From: an uncultured Neokomagataea sp.
Lineage (GTDB): Bacteria; Pseudomonadota; Alphaproteobacteria; Acetobacterales; Acetobacteraceae
Direction of reading: 5' to 3'
Assembly: GCF_946476835.1 (NCBI RefSeq)
Contig: NZ_CAMKWA010000005.1
Location: 1 to 64,000 of the forward strand
DNA length: 64,000 nucleotides
Shown here: positions 42,107 through 51,778 of the stretch, in pieces
Position numbering within the stretch: position 1 is the stretch's first letter
How the letters are laid out: each line of letters starts with the position of its first letter
Translations under genes and position numbers: made by a program
The notes under the pieces: model-generated
Told to the model about the DNA's origin: nothing
Databases searched by the model: none
Seen by the model: only the letters and a program-made list of their open reading frames with translations

Positions 42107-43468
42107 ATGGTCCCTATGCTTCACTTCGTACCGGACTCCCCGTGGTCCATCATTGCGCTCATATTGTGCTTTATCCTCGTTTGTGTCTTTGAGTTCGCAA
42201 ACGGCTTCCATGATACTGCCAATGCCGTTGCAAGCGTCATCTACACCAACTCCCTCAAGCCACGCACCGCTGTCATCTGGTCTGGCTTAATGAACCTACT
42301 AGGCGTCCTGTTAGGCGGCATTGCCGTCGCCTATACATTGGTGGAACTACTCCCCGCAGACGTCATGTCTCCCCCGAACGGGGCTCCTGCCATTCCAATG
42401 CTCGTCGCGCTTTTTGGCACAGCGCTCATTTGGAACATCACAACGTGGTGGCTCGGTATCCCCAACTCATCCTCACACTGCGTCATCGGTGCCCTCATCG
42501 GTATCGCCGTAGGAGATGCGTTTGTTCATGCACGCGCCTTAGGGCCCAGCGTTGAGTGGGGACAAATTTTCAAAGTCCTCAAAACGCTTGCCATCTCTCC
42601 AGCCGTTGGCTTTATCGGCGCCTTTGTTCTGTACTTGATCGTACGCTCACTGGTCCGCAAGCCTGAGTTTTACGTCCCGCCAACCCCTGAAGCGAAGCCT
42701 AACCCAGTTGTCAAAGCACTTCTGGTCGCAACATGCACACTCGTTAGCTTCTCTCATGGCAGCAATGATGGACAAAAGAGCATTGGCCTAATCATGCTTA
42801 CCATCATCGGTATCATGCCCGCCGCTTTCGCACTCAATCCAAATGCGCCTATTCATTACGAACAACTGCATCAAGAAGCTCAAGCCGCACGCCCTCTCAT
42901 CACCTCATACGGCAACCACTCCTTCCGCCAAGAGCAGCTTGCGGCACTTAACCGCCTCAGCATGGTTGAAAATGGCAGCGAAGCACCTGCCCTTGTCCGC
43001 GGTGACATTTACGAAGCCCTCTCCGGCCTACGTTCCGTTGCAGCCAACCCTGCGGCAGCTCCAACCGAAACCAAGCAGGCCAAAGCCCTCGCTGCACAGT
43101 TCCGCCCAACAGTTGAATATGCACCAATTTGGGTCCGCGTTCTCAGCGCCCTTTGCTTGGGCCTTGGTACGATGATCGGCTATCGCCGTATTGTTCAAAC
43201 CCTCGGTGAAGGCATCGGCAAAAAACACCTTACCCCTGCTCAAGGCGCTGTGTCCGAAGTGTTTGGCGCTGGTTTGATTATGTCTGCTGGCTATACAGGC
43301 CTTGCGGTCTCCACCACGCACATCATCACCTCCGGCGTCGCGGGTACAATGGTGGCATCAGGCTCCGGCATTAACCCCAAAATGCTCTTAAAAATTGCCC
43401 TCGCATGGGTCGTCACTCTGCCCATTACAATCGCACTGGCAGCGTTCCTGTTCTATATTTTCGTCTAA
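42107..43468 (+). CDS. pitA: Low-affinity inorganic phosphate transporter, Pit family
   Basis: A 453-residue inner-membrane phosphate (metal-phosphate) symporter. It shows the two internally repeated Pit signatures, EFANGFHDTANAVASVIYT near residue 30 and SFSHGSNDGQKSIGLIMLT near 220, separated by a hydrophilic loop of about 100 residues (roughly 250-350). About ten transmembrane helices are visible. The ATG at 42107 or 42116 may be used; GAGAG at 42102-42106 is better spaced for the second. It is divergent from phospholipase C and followed by a hairpin shared with the convergent glycosyltransferase gene. Confidence 0.92.
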   Translation: MVPMLHFVPDSPWSIIALILCFILVCVFEFANGFHDTANAVASVIYTNSLKPRTAVIWSGLMNLLGVLLGGIAVAYTLVELLPADVMSPPNGAPAIPMLVALFGTALIWNITTWWLGIPNSSSHCVIGALIGIAVGDAFVHARALGPSVEWGQIFKVLKTLAISPAVGFIGAFVLYLIVRSLVRKPEFYVPPTPEAKPNPVVKALLVATCTLVSFSHGSNDGQKSIGLIMLTIIGIMPAAFALNPNAPIHYEQLHQEAQAARPLITSYGNHSFRQEQLAALNRLSMVENGSEAPALVRGDIYEALSGLRSVAANPAAAPTETKQAKALAAQFRPTVEYAPIWVRVLSALCLGLGTMIGYRRIVQTLGEGIGKKHLTPAQGAVSEVFGAGLIMSAGYTGLAVSTTHIITSGVAGTMVASGSGINPKMLLKIALAWVVTLPITIALAAFLFYIFV

Positions 43469-43479
43469 ATACTGTTTCC

Positions 43480-43511
43480 GTACCCGGCCTATAATTCTAC
43501 AAGCCGGGTAC
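43480..43511. terminator. Hairpin between pitA and the glycosyltransferase gene
   Basis: GTACCCGGC / GCCGGGTAC form a 9-base stem around a 14-base AT-rich loop between two convergent genes. Confidence 0.6.
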
Positions 43512-43518
43512 ATTCCCC

Positions 43519-44535
43519 TCACCGGGAAAGCGCAAAATCAGCGAGATCATGCGCGAGCTGCGTTGGGTTCTTCACCATCAACGTCATATTAAACCCATCC
43601 CCTGCCCCCATAGCCTCAAAACCGTCTTCCCAAAAAATATAATCACTTCTGTTGTGATTAGCCCGATCAAAAAGTATTTGATTGGCCCACATATCATTGC
43701 CATGCGCGATATTAATAATATTCCTGCGCGGAAATAGGGATGATAGATTCAAAAATGAATTATCAAACCCAATAACCGTAGGGTTTGACGCCCAAAATTC
43801 CACCTTCTCCCTAAAAGAAAGGGTCTCTGGAAAAATAACCCCTATACCCTTTTCTTCCAAAACATTCGTAATATCATTTTCATTACCAACACGAACATTC
43901 CCCACTGGCAAATGCTGTTTTGAAATATAAACCACACGCCCCGGAGCAACATCCGCACCATGTGGAATCCATCGCTTGCCAATCATATGCATAAGGTCCG
44001 TATGCACCGTATGAATCAGCGAAAGTTCTTCAAAAGAGGGCGCTGGCACAGTGATACGCGAAAAGCGCATCGGTTCCGTAACATGCCAAAAATTATCCGG
44101 CTCTAAATTCAGCGCGGCACAAACCCCCTGAAAATACAGCGCACCCTGTAGAGCGTCCCAATTCGTCGTCGTATACACCAATTTTAAACGCCGGCGTTCA
44201 ATGGCAGGCAATGCCCAAAAACGCGCTAAACTCCGCCGAAGGAAAAAAGAGTGATTAGCCTCAATTGGGCCGATATACACATAATCGAACCCATCGGGCA
44301 CCCAAGTCGCCTCAACCTCACCATTCAACCACAAAGCAGATGTCTCTGCATGCAAACGCCCAACCCCATTATAGGTCATCGCCTCCGGCACACAGCGCCC
44401 AGATGGCTCAAACAGCCCCCATTCTGCCCTCACGCCCGGCGGCACACACACTACGTCATATGCCTCACGCAAAGATGGCGGGGTCTCCAAACACAATACG
44501 CGCCCTACCTGACCGGTACATTTTTTCAGAGCCAT
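43519..44535 (-). CDS. GT61-like (DUF563) glycosyltransferase
   Basis: A 338-residue soluble protein without signal or membrane segments. The middle and C-terminal parts resemble GT61/DUF563 glycosyltransferases: RVVYISKQHLPVGNVRVGNE near residues 203-222, followed by an NVLEEKGIGVIFPETLSFREKVEFWASNPTVIGFDNSFLNL segment (about 227-267) that corresponds to the family's conserved ending. Acetic acid bacteria use such enzymes in polysaccharide or O-antigen assembly, but no other glycan gene is nearby, so its product is unknown. It stands alone between the Pit gene and prs. Confidence 0.65.
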   Translation of the reverse strand: MALKKCTGQVGRVLCLETPPSLREAYDVVCVPPGVRAEWGLFEPSGRCVPEAMTYNGVGRLHAETSALWLNGEVEATWVPDGFDYVYIGPIEANHSFFLRRSLARFWALPAIERRRLKLVYTTTNWDALQGALYFQGVCAALNLEPDNFWHVTEPMRFSRITVPAPSFEELSLIHTVHTDLMHMIGKRWIPHGADVAPGRVVYISKQHLPVGNVRVGNENDITNVLEEKGIGVIFPETLSFREKVEFWASNPTVIGFDNSFLNLSSLFPRRNIINIAHGNDMWANQILFDRANHNRSDYIFWEDGFEAMGAGDGFNMTLMVKNPTQLAHDLADFALSR

Positions 44536-44755
44536 CCGCTTTTCCCATTATCCATCAAAGACATGCAGCCATTGCAAAACAGCACTTCCGCCACAGGATA
44601 ACAACGCCTTAACTGCGGAACTAAACACAGACCTACAGCGTAATTCTCTCATTGCTGCACCATTTCATCGCACAGAGAAGATGACAGCGGGAACACGCGC
44701 TGTTAAAAGGCCCTCCTTCTTCTTCCCTGTCGGCACCCCCAGACGAGATTGCTGA

Positions 44756-45688
44756 ATGAAAATCGTTGCCTGCAACAGTAACCTGCCGCTCGCCCGCGCG
44801 GTTGCAAACGAATTACGCCTTCCTTTGTGCAAGACCGTCGTCAAGCGCTTTGCCGATGGTGAGGTTTTCGTAGAGATCCAAGAAAACGTACGCGGTGAAG
44901 ACGTGTTCGTTATTCAAAGCACCTGCATGCCCACAAATGACCACCTGATGGAATTGCTGGTCATGCTGGATGCCCTGCGCCGTGGCTCCGCCCGCCGTGT
45001 CACAGCCGTCATGCCGTACTTTGGCTATGCACGTCAGGACCGTAAATCCGGCCCACGTACCCCCATTAGCGCCAAGCTCGTGGCAAACCTCCTCACAGAG
45101 GCCGGTGCAAACCGTATTTTGACGATGGATCTGCACGCCATGCAGATCCAAGGGTTCTTCGACATTCCAACGGATAACCTATACGCAGCCCCACTCTTCG
45201 TCCGCGACCTTCTCGCACGCCTTCCTAACCGCGAACTGATTATCGTCTCTCCGGATGTCGGCGGCGTGGTCCGCGCACGTCAGTTAGCGCAACGCCTGAA
45301 CGTAGATCTCGCGATCATTGATAAACGCCGTGAACGCGCTGGCGTCTCCGAAGTTATGAACGTTATCGGTGATGTCTCTGGCCGTTACTGTGTTCTGGTT
45401 GATGATATCGTCGATAGCGGTGGTTCCTTGTGTAACGCAGCCGAAGCCCTCATGAAGCGCGGCGCCGCTGGCGTAGAGGCTTACGTCACACACGGGGTTT
45501 TGACTGGCAATGCGTGTGAAAAAGTCAAGAATAGCCCTCTCAACATGCTAACCCTCACGGATAGCATCCCCGCGACCGAAACCTTGAGAGAGACGCCGAA
45601 CATCCGTCAAATCACGACAGCGAACCTCCTCGCCCGCGCTATGAGCGCCGTCGCGGATGAGAGCTCCGTATCGTCCCTGTTCGACTAA
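44756..45688 (+). CDS. prs: Ribose-phosphate pyrophosphokinase (PRPP synthetase)
   Basis: Prs transfers pyrophosphate from ATP to ribose 5-phosphate, producing PRPP for nucleotide, histidine and tryptophan synthesis. The 310-residue protein has the family length and motifs: [21 protein letters not shown] near residue 29, [10 protein letters not shown], the metal-binding [12 protein letters not shown] near 127 and the PRPP-binding loop [12 protein letters not shown] near 214. It appears to begin a short unit with the histidine phosphatase gene that starts 40 bases downstream. Confidence 0.96.
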   Translation: MKIVACNSNLPLARAVANELRLPLCKTVVKRFADGEVFVEIQENVRGEDVFVIQSTCMPTNDHLMELLVMLDALRRGSARRVTAVMPYFGYARQDRKSGPRTPISAKLVANLLTEAGANRILTMDLHAMQIQGFFDIPTDNLYAAPLFVRDLLARLPNRELIIVSPDVGGVVRARQLAQRLNVDLAIIDKRRERAGVSEVMNVIGDVSGRYCVLVDDIVDSGGSLCNAAEALMKRGAAGVEAYVTHGVLTGNACEKVKNSPLNMLTLTDSIPATETLRETPNIRQITTANLLARAMSAVADESSVSSLFD

Positions 45689-45728
45689 GTTCCGTCACGC
45701 CTCTCCGCCTCTGGAAGTTTATACTCTT

Positions 45729-46340
45729 ATGACCTCCATCACGCCTCGCCCCTACTGGTATCTCCGTCACGGACAAACCGACTGGAACCTCAGAGGACTG
45801 GCGCAGGGGCACACGGATATTCCTTTGAATGCTACAGGCCTCGCTCAGGCAGAGCGAGCTGGAGCATTCTTGGCTACCTTATTTGATGGTGGGAAACGCC
45901 CATTTGATCATATAGTAGCCTCCCCCTTGGCACGCGCCTTCACCACCGCAGAATACGCGCAAAAAGCCATATTCGAACGGCACGGCATCACACTCCCCCT
46001 CTCCGCCGATCCGGGCTTCAAAGAAGTCTGCTTCGGTGTGCTCGAAGGTAAAGAGATGGGCAATTGGTACGAACCGTGGATCTATGAAGGCTATAAACCG
46101 GAGGGGGCAGAAGGCTTTGCTGATCTCACAAAGCGTTCCGTCACAGCGGCCAATCACGCCCTAGAGACCGGCACACCGCTCATTGTTGCACATGGAGCCC
46201 TTTATCGTGGGCTGCGCGCTGGTATGGGACTCGACATTAACGTCCGCATCCCTAACGCCACTCCCATGCATATCACGCCAACAGAAAACACGTGGGACAT
46301 CACCGTTTTCCCCGTGCATGAAGCTACAACCCCCACCTAA
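45729..46340 (+). CDS. Histidine phosphatase (phosphoglycerate mutase-like)
   Basis: A 203-residue cytoplasmic phosphatase of the histidine phosphatase superfamily. The catalytic motif is WYLRHGQTDWNLRGLAQGHTD near the N-terminus, then SPLARAFTTAEY, acidic FKEVCFGVLEG and a second histidine in LIVAHGALYRGL. The ATG at 45729 is preferred; the longer frame starts inside prs. The motif pattern suits broad phosphatases rather than the cofactor-dependent phosphoglycerate mutase. Its substrate is unknown. It is 40 bases from prs and may be co-transcribed with it. Confidence 0.82.
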   Translation: MTSITPRPYWYLRHGQTDWNLRGLAQGHTDIPLNATGLAQAERAGAFLATLFDGGKRPFDHIVASPLARAFTTAEYAQKAIFERHGITLPLSADPGFKEVCFGVLEGKEMGNWYEPWIYEGYKPEGAEGFADLTKRSVTAANHALETGTPLIVAHGALYRGLRAGMGLDINVRIPNATPMHITPTENTWDITVFPVHEATTPT

Positions 46341-46444
46341 ACCCGGTATCTTTTTTTCAATCCGCCACTGAATCATAATTGGCGCAGTCCGTATCGTGCA
46401 GCTATAAATCATAGCTGTACGATTTTAATGCAGGAATTGCCCGA

Positions 46445-48394
46445 ATGATTTCACGCCGCTTTCTCACGGCCCTAACATTGGCAAGCGCCCTCACGGCGCC
46501 CACCTTTGCAAATGCTCAATCCACCCAGCCGCAACCGCAGCCTCTTCCCCTCCCCAATACTATTCCTGATCCCGTTGACCACCCATTCCCCGGCTCTTTG
46601 ACCGTGGATGTTGATGCCACCGATACAACCCATCGCGCCCTCAACGTTCACGAAACCATTCCCGTCCCACAAGATGCAGCACGCGCAGGCGATATGGTGC
46701 TGTTCTTCCCGATGTGGATCCCCGGTGATCACTCCCCAACAGGCGTTCTTAGCCAGTTTGGTGACCTACGCGTTCATAGCAATGGAAAAGATATTGGCTG
46801 GAAGCGTGACACGGTAAACGTCGCAGCGTTCCACATTCCAGTTGACCACACCACCACCAAACTGGACCTGAACTTCCAACTGCTCACACCCATCACAGAT
46901 AGCCAAGGCCGCGTGACCGTAACGCCCTCTATCGTGAACGTACAATGGAACCAGGTCTCCCTCTATCCTGCGGGTTATTTCTCACGCAACATTACCGTGA
47001 ACCCCAGCGTTCGCGTTCCCCATGGCTGGAAAATTGGCACGGCCCTGCGCGCTTCTACCTATGGTGACGTCACGCATTTCAACCCCACCACATACAACAC
47101 ATTGGTCGACTCCCCTTTGTATGTCGGGCGCTACTTCCGCAAGTTTGACCTCACTGGCCCAGACCACGTGCCTGTTAGCCTAGATGTCGTCGCTGATGAC
47201 GCAGAATCCCTTGAAGCAACACCTGCACAGGTTGACGCGCATCGGAACCTCGTCAAACAAGCAACTACATTATTCGACTCACACCATTACGATCATTATG
47301 ACTTCCTGCTCGCCCTGACCGACGAACTCGGCGGCATCGGTCTTGAACACCATCAATCCAGCGAAAATAGCGCGGAAACAGGCTATTTCACCGAGTGGGA
47401 TCAAACCTTCCCCAACCGTGACTTACTGGCGCATGAATTCACACATTCATGGAATGGCAAATATCGTCGTCCCGCTGACCTTTGGGCTCCAAACTTCAAC
47501 TACCCACAGCGTGATTCCCTTCTCTGGGTCTATGAAGGTCAAACCCAATATTGGGGTAATGTCCTTGCCGCTCGCTCTGGCCTCGTGACCAAAGACCAAG
47601 GCTTTGAAGCCCTCGCCTATATGGCCGCCACATATGACAACCAGACTGGCCGCCTATGGCGCACCTTAGAAGACACCACCAATGATCCTGTGATCGCACA
47701 GCGCGCTCCTTTGTCATGGCGTGACTGGCAGCGCTCTGAAGATTATTATGTTGAAGGGCAACTGGTCTGGCTGGATGCAGATTCTCTGATCCGTAAGCTG
47801 TCCAATGATCACAAATCACTCGATGATTTTGCAAAAGCTTTCTTCAGCACCAATAATGGCAGCTTCATCGTCAGCCCTTATAATTTTGATGATGTCGTCA
47901 AAACACTCAACGCTGTGCAGCCCTATGACTGGGCTAAGTTCCTGCATGATCGCCTTGATAAGGTTCAGCCACACGCTCCGCTCGATGGTCTAACGAATGG
48001 CGGCTATAAGCTCGTTTACACCGACAAGCCAACATCCTTCATCAAAACCATCGAAGGCGCACATCATAGCGCAGATTTAACCTTCTCTTTGGGTATGCTG
48101 GTCCGCGCTAATGGCACCGCACTGCGCGTCCATTGGAATAGCCCAGCCTTCAAAGCAGGCATCAACTCTGGCCAAGTCATTCTGGCCGTCAACGATCTGA
48201 GCTTCACCCCAAAGCGCCTCAAACAGGCCATTACGGATGCTCAGCATAGCAAGCACGACATTCGTCTCGTCGTAAAATCAGATGACCACATTACTACGGT
48301 TGCTATCCCATATCATGATGGCCTCCGTTACCCACATCTTGAGCGCCTTAACGGCACTCCAGATCGCCTGAGCGCTATTTACGCTCCGCGCTAA
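46445..48394 (+). CDS. M61 family metallopeptidase with PDZ domain
   Basis: A 649-residue exported peptidase of the M61 (glycyl aminopeptidase) family. The signal peptide covers about residues 1-24 (ending ANA). The zinc site is the H330-E-F-T-H334 motif in LAHEFTHSWNGKYRRP, with the distal glutamate at about 364 in LWVYEGQTQYWG, and GGIGLEHHQSSE precedes them. A C-terminal PDZ domain is seen in the segment from about residue 540 (SLGMLVRANGTALRVHWNSP, AGINSGQVILAVND). It probably trims peptides in the periplasm. It is monocistronic and ends at a strong terminator. Confidence 0.92.
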   Translation: MISRRFLTALTLASALTAPTFANAQSTQPQPQPLPLPNTIPDPVDHPFPGSLTVDVDATDTTHRALNVHETIPVPQDAARAGDMVLFFPMWIPGDHSPTGVLSQFGDLRVHSNGKDIGWKRDTVNVAAFHIPVDHTTTKLDLNFQLLTPITDSQGRVTVTPSIVNVQWNQVSLYPAGYFSRNITVNPSVRVPHGWKIGTALRASTYGDVTHFNPTTYNTLVDSPLYVGRYFRKFDLTGPDHVPVSLDVVADDAESLEATPAQVDAHRNLVKQATTLFDSHHYDHYDFLLALTDELGGIGLEHHQSSENSAETGYFTEWDQTFPNRDLLAHEFTHSWNGKYRRPADLWAPNFNYPQRDSLLWVYEGQTQYWGNVLAARSGLVTKDQGFEALAYMAATYDNQTGRLWRTLEDTTNDPVIAQRAPLSWRDWQRSEDYYVEGQLVWLDADSLIRKLSNDHKSLDDFAKAFFSTNNGSFIVSPYNFDDVVKTLNAVQPYDWAKFLHDRLDKVQPHAPLDGLTNGGYKLVYTDKPTSFIKTIEGAHHSADLTFSLGMLVRANGTALRVHWNSPAFKAGINSGQVILAVNDLSFTPKRLKQAITDAQHSKHDIRLVVKSDDHITTVAIPYHDGLRYPHLERLNGTPDRLSAIYAPR

Positions 48395-48399
48395 AATAC

Positions 48400-48430
48400 A
48401 AAAAGCCCGGCTCAATGAGCCGGGCTTTTT
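48400..48430. terminator. Strong bidirectional rho-independent terminator
   Basis: AAAAAGCCCGGCTC-AAT-GAGCCGGGCTTTTT: a GC-rich 10-base stem flanked by A and T runs, between the convergent M61 peptidase and polyprenyl synthase genes. Confidence 0.95.
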
Positions 48431-48456
48431 CAAAAGCAGAAGAAAGCTTCCGGCGC

Positions 48457-49563
48457 CTATCGCGCCCGATCAACCGTAAACTGCACCGTCTCCGCCATCA
48501 AACGGCGAATTTTACTCTCAGGAAAAACCTGAAGCGCTTCAACAGCAGCATCCGCATATTGGCGGGCACGCTCAATGGTTGTGTTAATGGCACCTGTCTT
48601 AGCAATCAGATCTAGAGCATGGAACAAATCATCTTCCGTCTGCTCAGCACGCCCAATCACACGCTCCCAGAACAAACGCTCTTCCGTATTACCTGCATTA
48701 TAAGCGGCCAACACAGGCAACGTGATCTTTCCTTCGCGGAAATCATCACCGACCGTCTTACCCAGAACCTGCTGATCTGCCGCATAATCCAGCGCATCAT
48801 CAACCAATTGAAACGCCATGCCCAGATTGGTTCCGAACGCATCCAAAGCCAACTCATCCTGCTCTGAACGCTCGGCAATCACAGCACCAACGCGACACGC
48901 CGCAGCAAAAAGCGCCGCCGTTTTCCCGTGGATAACCTCCAGATAACGCTCCATCGGCGTAGAGAGGTCATTCTGCACCACCATTTGCAGAACTTCACCC
49001 TCAGCAATCGTCGCCGACGCGCCCGAAAGAATTTCCATCACACGCAAACTTCCATCAGCCGTCATCAGCTGAAATGAGCGCGCAAACAAGAAATCCCCAA
49101 CGAGAACAGACGCCTTATTACCAAAGACCGCATTGGCAGACGCTAAACCGCGCCGTAACACGCTCTCATCCACCACATCATCATGCAGCAACGTCGCCGT
49201 ATGGATAAACTCCACACAGGCTGCCAACCCAACATGACGCTGCCGGTCTGGACCTGGCTCGTAACCACATAAATGGGCTGATGCTAGCGTTAGTAAAGGC
49301 CGTAAACGCTTGCCACCCGCGGCCACCAAATGTGCCCCTAATTGCGGAATAAGTGGCACCGGACTTTGCATCCGCTCAACAATAGCGCGGTTACAAGCCT
49401 GCATGTCGTCCTTTAAATAAGACAACAAAGCGGAAAGTGCATTTTCACCACCAGAGGTCTTTCCCCCCGAAGGCATATCAGTGCTCGACTGCCCGACATG
49501 TCCCGCACCGCTTGAAGCAGAAGCGCTAGGAATGTTCGCTGCATCCGTGGAAGCAGTGTCCAA
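48457..49563 (-). CDS. ispB: Polyprenyl (octa/decaprenyl) diphosphate synthase
   Basis: A trans-prenyltransferase that builds the long isoprenoid tail of ubiquinone. The 368-residue frame has the two aspartate-rich motifs LLHDDVVDESVLRRG (first) and LVDDALDYAADQQ (second), plus GGKRLRPLLTLASAH and GDFREGKITLPVLAAY. The start appears to be a TTG at 49563 with GGAG nine bases upstream. An ATG at 49476 would remove a low-complexity Ser/Ala/Gly leader and is a realistic alternative. Chain length cannot be read from the sequence. It ends at a shared terminator. Confidence 0.92.
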   Translation of the reverse strand: MDTASTDAANIPSASASSGAGHVGQSSTDMPSGGKTSGGENALSALLSYLKDDMQACNRAIVERMQSPVPLIPQLGAHLVAAGGKRLRPLLTLASAHLCGYEPGPDRQRHVGLAACVEFIHTATLLHDDVVDESVLRRGLASANAVFGNKASVLVGDFLFARSFQLMTADGSLRVMEILSGASATIAEGEVLQMVVQNDLSTPMERYLEVIHGKTAALFAAACRVGAVIAERSEQDELALDAFGTNLGMAFQLVDDALDYAADQQVLGKTVGDDFREGKITLPVLAAYNAGNTEERLFWERVIGRAEQTEDDLFHALDLIAKTGAINTTIERARQYADAAVEALQVFPESKIRRLMAETVQFTVDRAR

Positions 49564-49754
49564 AGGTTATAACTCCAGATACCATACAACAATCAGATAA
49601 CGGGACGATCACACGGACCACACCGCACCCCTATAACGTCCTTCCGGTCTAGACATAGACAACAACCCATGCAACGCCTGAACGAAAGAGAACGCCCTCT
49701 AATCCATGATCAGAACCACAATCCTACGCCACTTTGCACAAACAAACCATAAGC

Positions 49755-50534
49755 ATGACGATGCACACCCTACAGGCTTCACATTTACGTGCGGGCACTC
49801 TCCTCAATGGTCGCCTCCATTATGAGCAATTTGCCCAAGGTTACCGCACTGGAATAGAGCCCATTCTCTTAGCAGCAGCCCTACCAGCACGAAACGCACA
49901 AACCATCATAGATGTCGGCTGCGGTGCTGGCCCCAGCCTGCTCTGCCTGAACGCGCGCAACCCCACCTTACGGTGCATCGGTATCGAAGCAGATCCGGCA
50001 ACCGCATTATTAGCGCGCCGCAATTTACGCTTAAATGGAATCAAGCGGGACCAAAGCCACGTCCTTCTCGGTCGTGCCCCCTCACTTCCTACACAGCTGA
50101 GACACATGGCCCCCAATGCTAATGGCCGCTTTCACCACGTGATCTCAAACCCGCCGTGGTACGCACCCGATGGCAAAGCATCACCAGACGCACGCCGCAA
50201 CCTAGCCTTACGCACAGAGCACATAACACCCGAAGAATGGCTCACTTGCCTTACAAAATGGGTTTTACCCGGTGGAACACTCACCACCATTCTGCACAGC
50301 AGCCTAACAGACCGCGCGTGCATGACACTCCGCCAAAATGGGTGCGGCTCCATAAAGTTGTTCCCTCTATGGCCCCGCCCTCAGCAAGAAGCCAAGCTGG
50401 TCATTATACAAGCAATTTTCGCAGGAAAAGCAGCCTTCAGAATGCTGCCCGGGCTAGTACTACACACCGCACAAAACAGCTTCACACCCGAAGCGGACAG
50501 CATTCTAAGGGATGGTGCCCCCCTCACCTTATGA
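49755..50534 (+). CDS. Methyltransferase, TrmN6-like (N6-adenine type)
   Basis: A 259-residue SAM-dependent methyltransferase. The SAM-binding motif I is IIDVGCGAGPSLLCL (about residues 54-68), an acidic motif II follows in CIGIEADPATA, and the catalytic NPPWY motif typical of N6-adenine or glutamine methyltransferases lies near residue 133. The N-terminal RLHYEQFAQGYRTGIEPILLAAALP matches the group that methylates A37 of tRNA-Val in other bacteria (TrmN6/YfiC). An upstream TTG at 49734 is possible. It lies head-to-tail before the convergent nrdB gene. Confidence 0.8.
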   Translation: MTMHTLQASHLRAGTLLNGRLHYEQFAQGYRTGIEPILLAAALPARNAQTIIDVGCGAGPSLLCLNARNPTLRCIGIEADPATALLARRNLRLNGIKRDQSHVLLGRAPSLPTQLRHMAPNANGRFHHVISNPPWYAPDGKASPDARRNLALRTEHITPEEWLTCLTKWVLPGGTLTTILHSSLTDRACMTLRQNGCGSIKLFPLWPRPQQEAKLVIIQAIFAGKAAFRMLPGLVLHTAQNSFTPEADSILRDGAPLTL

Positions 50535-50554
50535 TGAGAGGGAACAAACCTTGT

Positions 50555-51574
50555 TTACTCGAACACATTACCTTCAAACGCATCTTCCCAGCTACCAGCC
50601 GTTGATGCGCGAGAGTATTCCGTTGAACGGTTTTCGAAGAAGTTTGCATGCTCAACAGCGTTCAGCATGTGGTCAATCCACGGCAATGGGTTTTCTTCCA
50701 CGCCATAGAACGTTTCTAGACCCAACTGCGTCAAACGACGGTCTGCAATGAAGCGAATATATTTCTTCACGTCATCCGCCGCCAGCCCTTCAACAGCCCC
50801 CATCTCAAAGGCCAGATCAATAAAGGCATCTTCATGCTCAACCGTCGTGCGGCAAATCTGCACGAGTTCTTCACGGAAATCTTCCGTCCAGATCTCACGG
50901 TTTTCACGCACAAACGTACGGAACAAACGAATCATGGACAGGCAGTGCAGCGTTTCATCGCGCACAGACCACGTCACAATCTGCCCCATGCCCTTCAGCT
51001 TATTAAAGCGCGGGAAATTCAACAAAATCGCAAAAGATGCGAAAAGCTGAAGCCCTTCCATAAACGCACCAAACGCAGCCATCGTCTTAGCGATTTCACG
51101 TTTGGAATTAATATTAAAGGACTGCATGAAGTCATACTTATCCTTCATTTCCTTGTACTTCAGGAATGCTGAGTACTCAGTCTCAGGCATACCAATTGTA
51201 TCAAGAAGATGAGAATATGCTGCGATGTGCACCGTCTCAATATTTGAGAAGGATGACAGCATCATGAGCACTTCAGTCGGCTTAAACACCTGACTGTAAT
51301 ACTTCATGTAAGCAGAGTTCACTTCCACATCCGCTTGTGTGAAGAAGCGGAAAATCTGCGTCACCAGATGCTGCTCTGATTCCGTCAGCGTGCGGTGCCA
51401 GTCCTTTACATCATCGGCGAGAGGAACTTCCTCCGGCAACCAATGAACACGCTGCTGAGTCAACCACGCATCATAAGCCCAAGGATAACGAAACGGCTTA
51501 TATACAGGGTTCGCCGTCATCAAATCAAACTGCTCTTCTGGAGCTGCCTTGTCGTTCTCAGTCGGGTTTGTCAT
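50555..51574 (-). CDS. nrdB: Ribonucleotide reductase class I beta subunit NrdB
   Basis: NrdB carries the diiron-tyrosyl radical cofactor of class I ribonucleotide reductase. The ATG at 51574, after GGAGAG, gives 339 residues. Iron ligands are visible in the helices with FFTQADVEVNSAY and SFSNIETVHIAAYSHLLDTIG, then FASFAILLNFPRFNKLKGMGQIVTWSVRDETLHCLSMIRLF (about residues 184-224). The C-terminal tail carries FFENRSTEYSRASTAGSWEDAF. There is no ATP-cone at the N-terminus. It lies 205 bases downstream of nrdA, in the same direction, and is probably co-transcribed. Confidence 0.95.
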   Translation of the reverse strand: MTNPTENDKAAPEEQFDLMTANPVYKPFRYPWAYDAWLTQQRVHWLPEEVPLADDVKDWHRTLTESEQHLVTQIFRFFTQADVEVNSAYMKYYSQVFKPTEVLMMLSSFSNIETVHIAAYSHLLDTIGMPETEYSAFLKYKEMKDKYDFMQSFNINSKREIAKTMAAFGAFMEGLQLFASFAILLNFPRFNKLKGMGQIVTWSVRDETLHCLSMIRLFRTFVRENREIWTEDFREELVQICRTTVEHEDAFIDLAFEMGAVEGLAADDVKKYIRFIADRRLTQLGLETFYGVEENPLPWIDHMLNAVEHANFFENRSTEYSRASTAGSWEDAFEGNVFE

Positions 51575-51778
51575 CACCGTCTCTCCTCATCAACACAGCG
51601 CGTACATCATAAGGCCCTTCAAACAACCGAACCCCATGCGCGCAAGCTGTGCATCCATACATTTTATTCATACCGTGCATCTCAGGAACTACGCCCATGG
51701 CACCCGGCATATACGTAGACAAAAGAAAACCCGCTCTCACGCTCTAAGCGAGCCCCCTCTTGTCATGCCCTCACTCTT

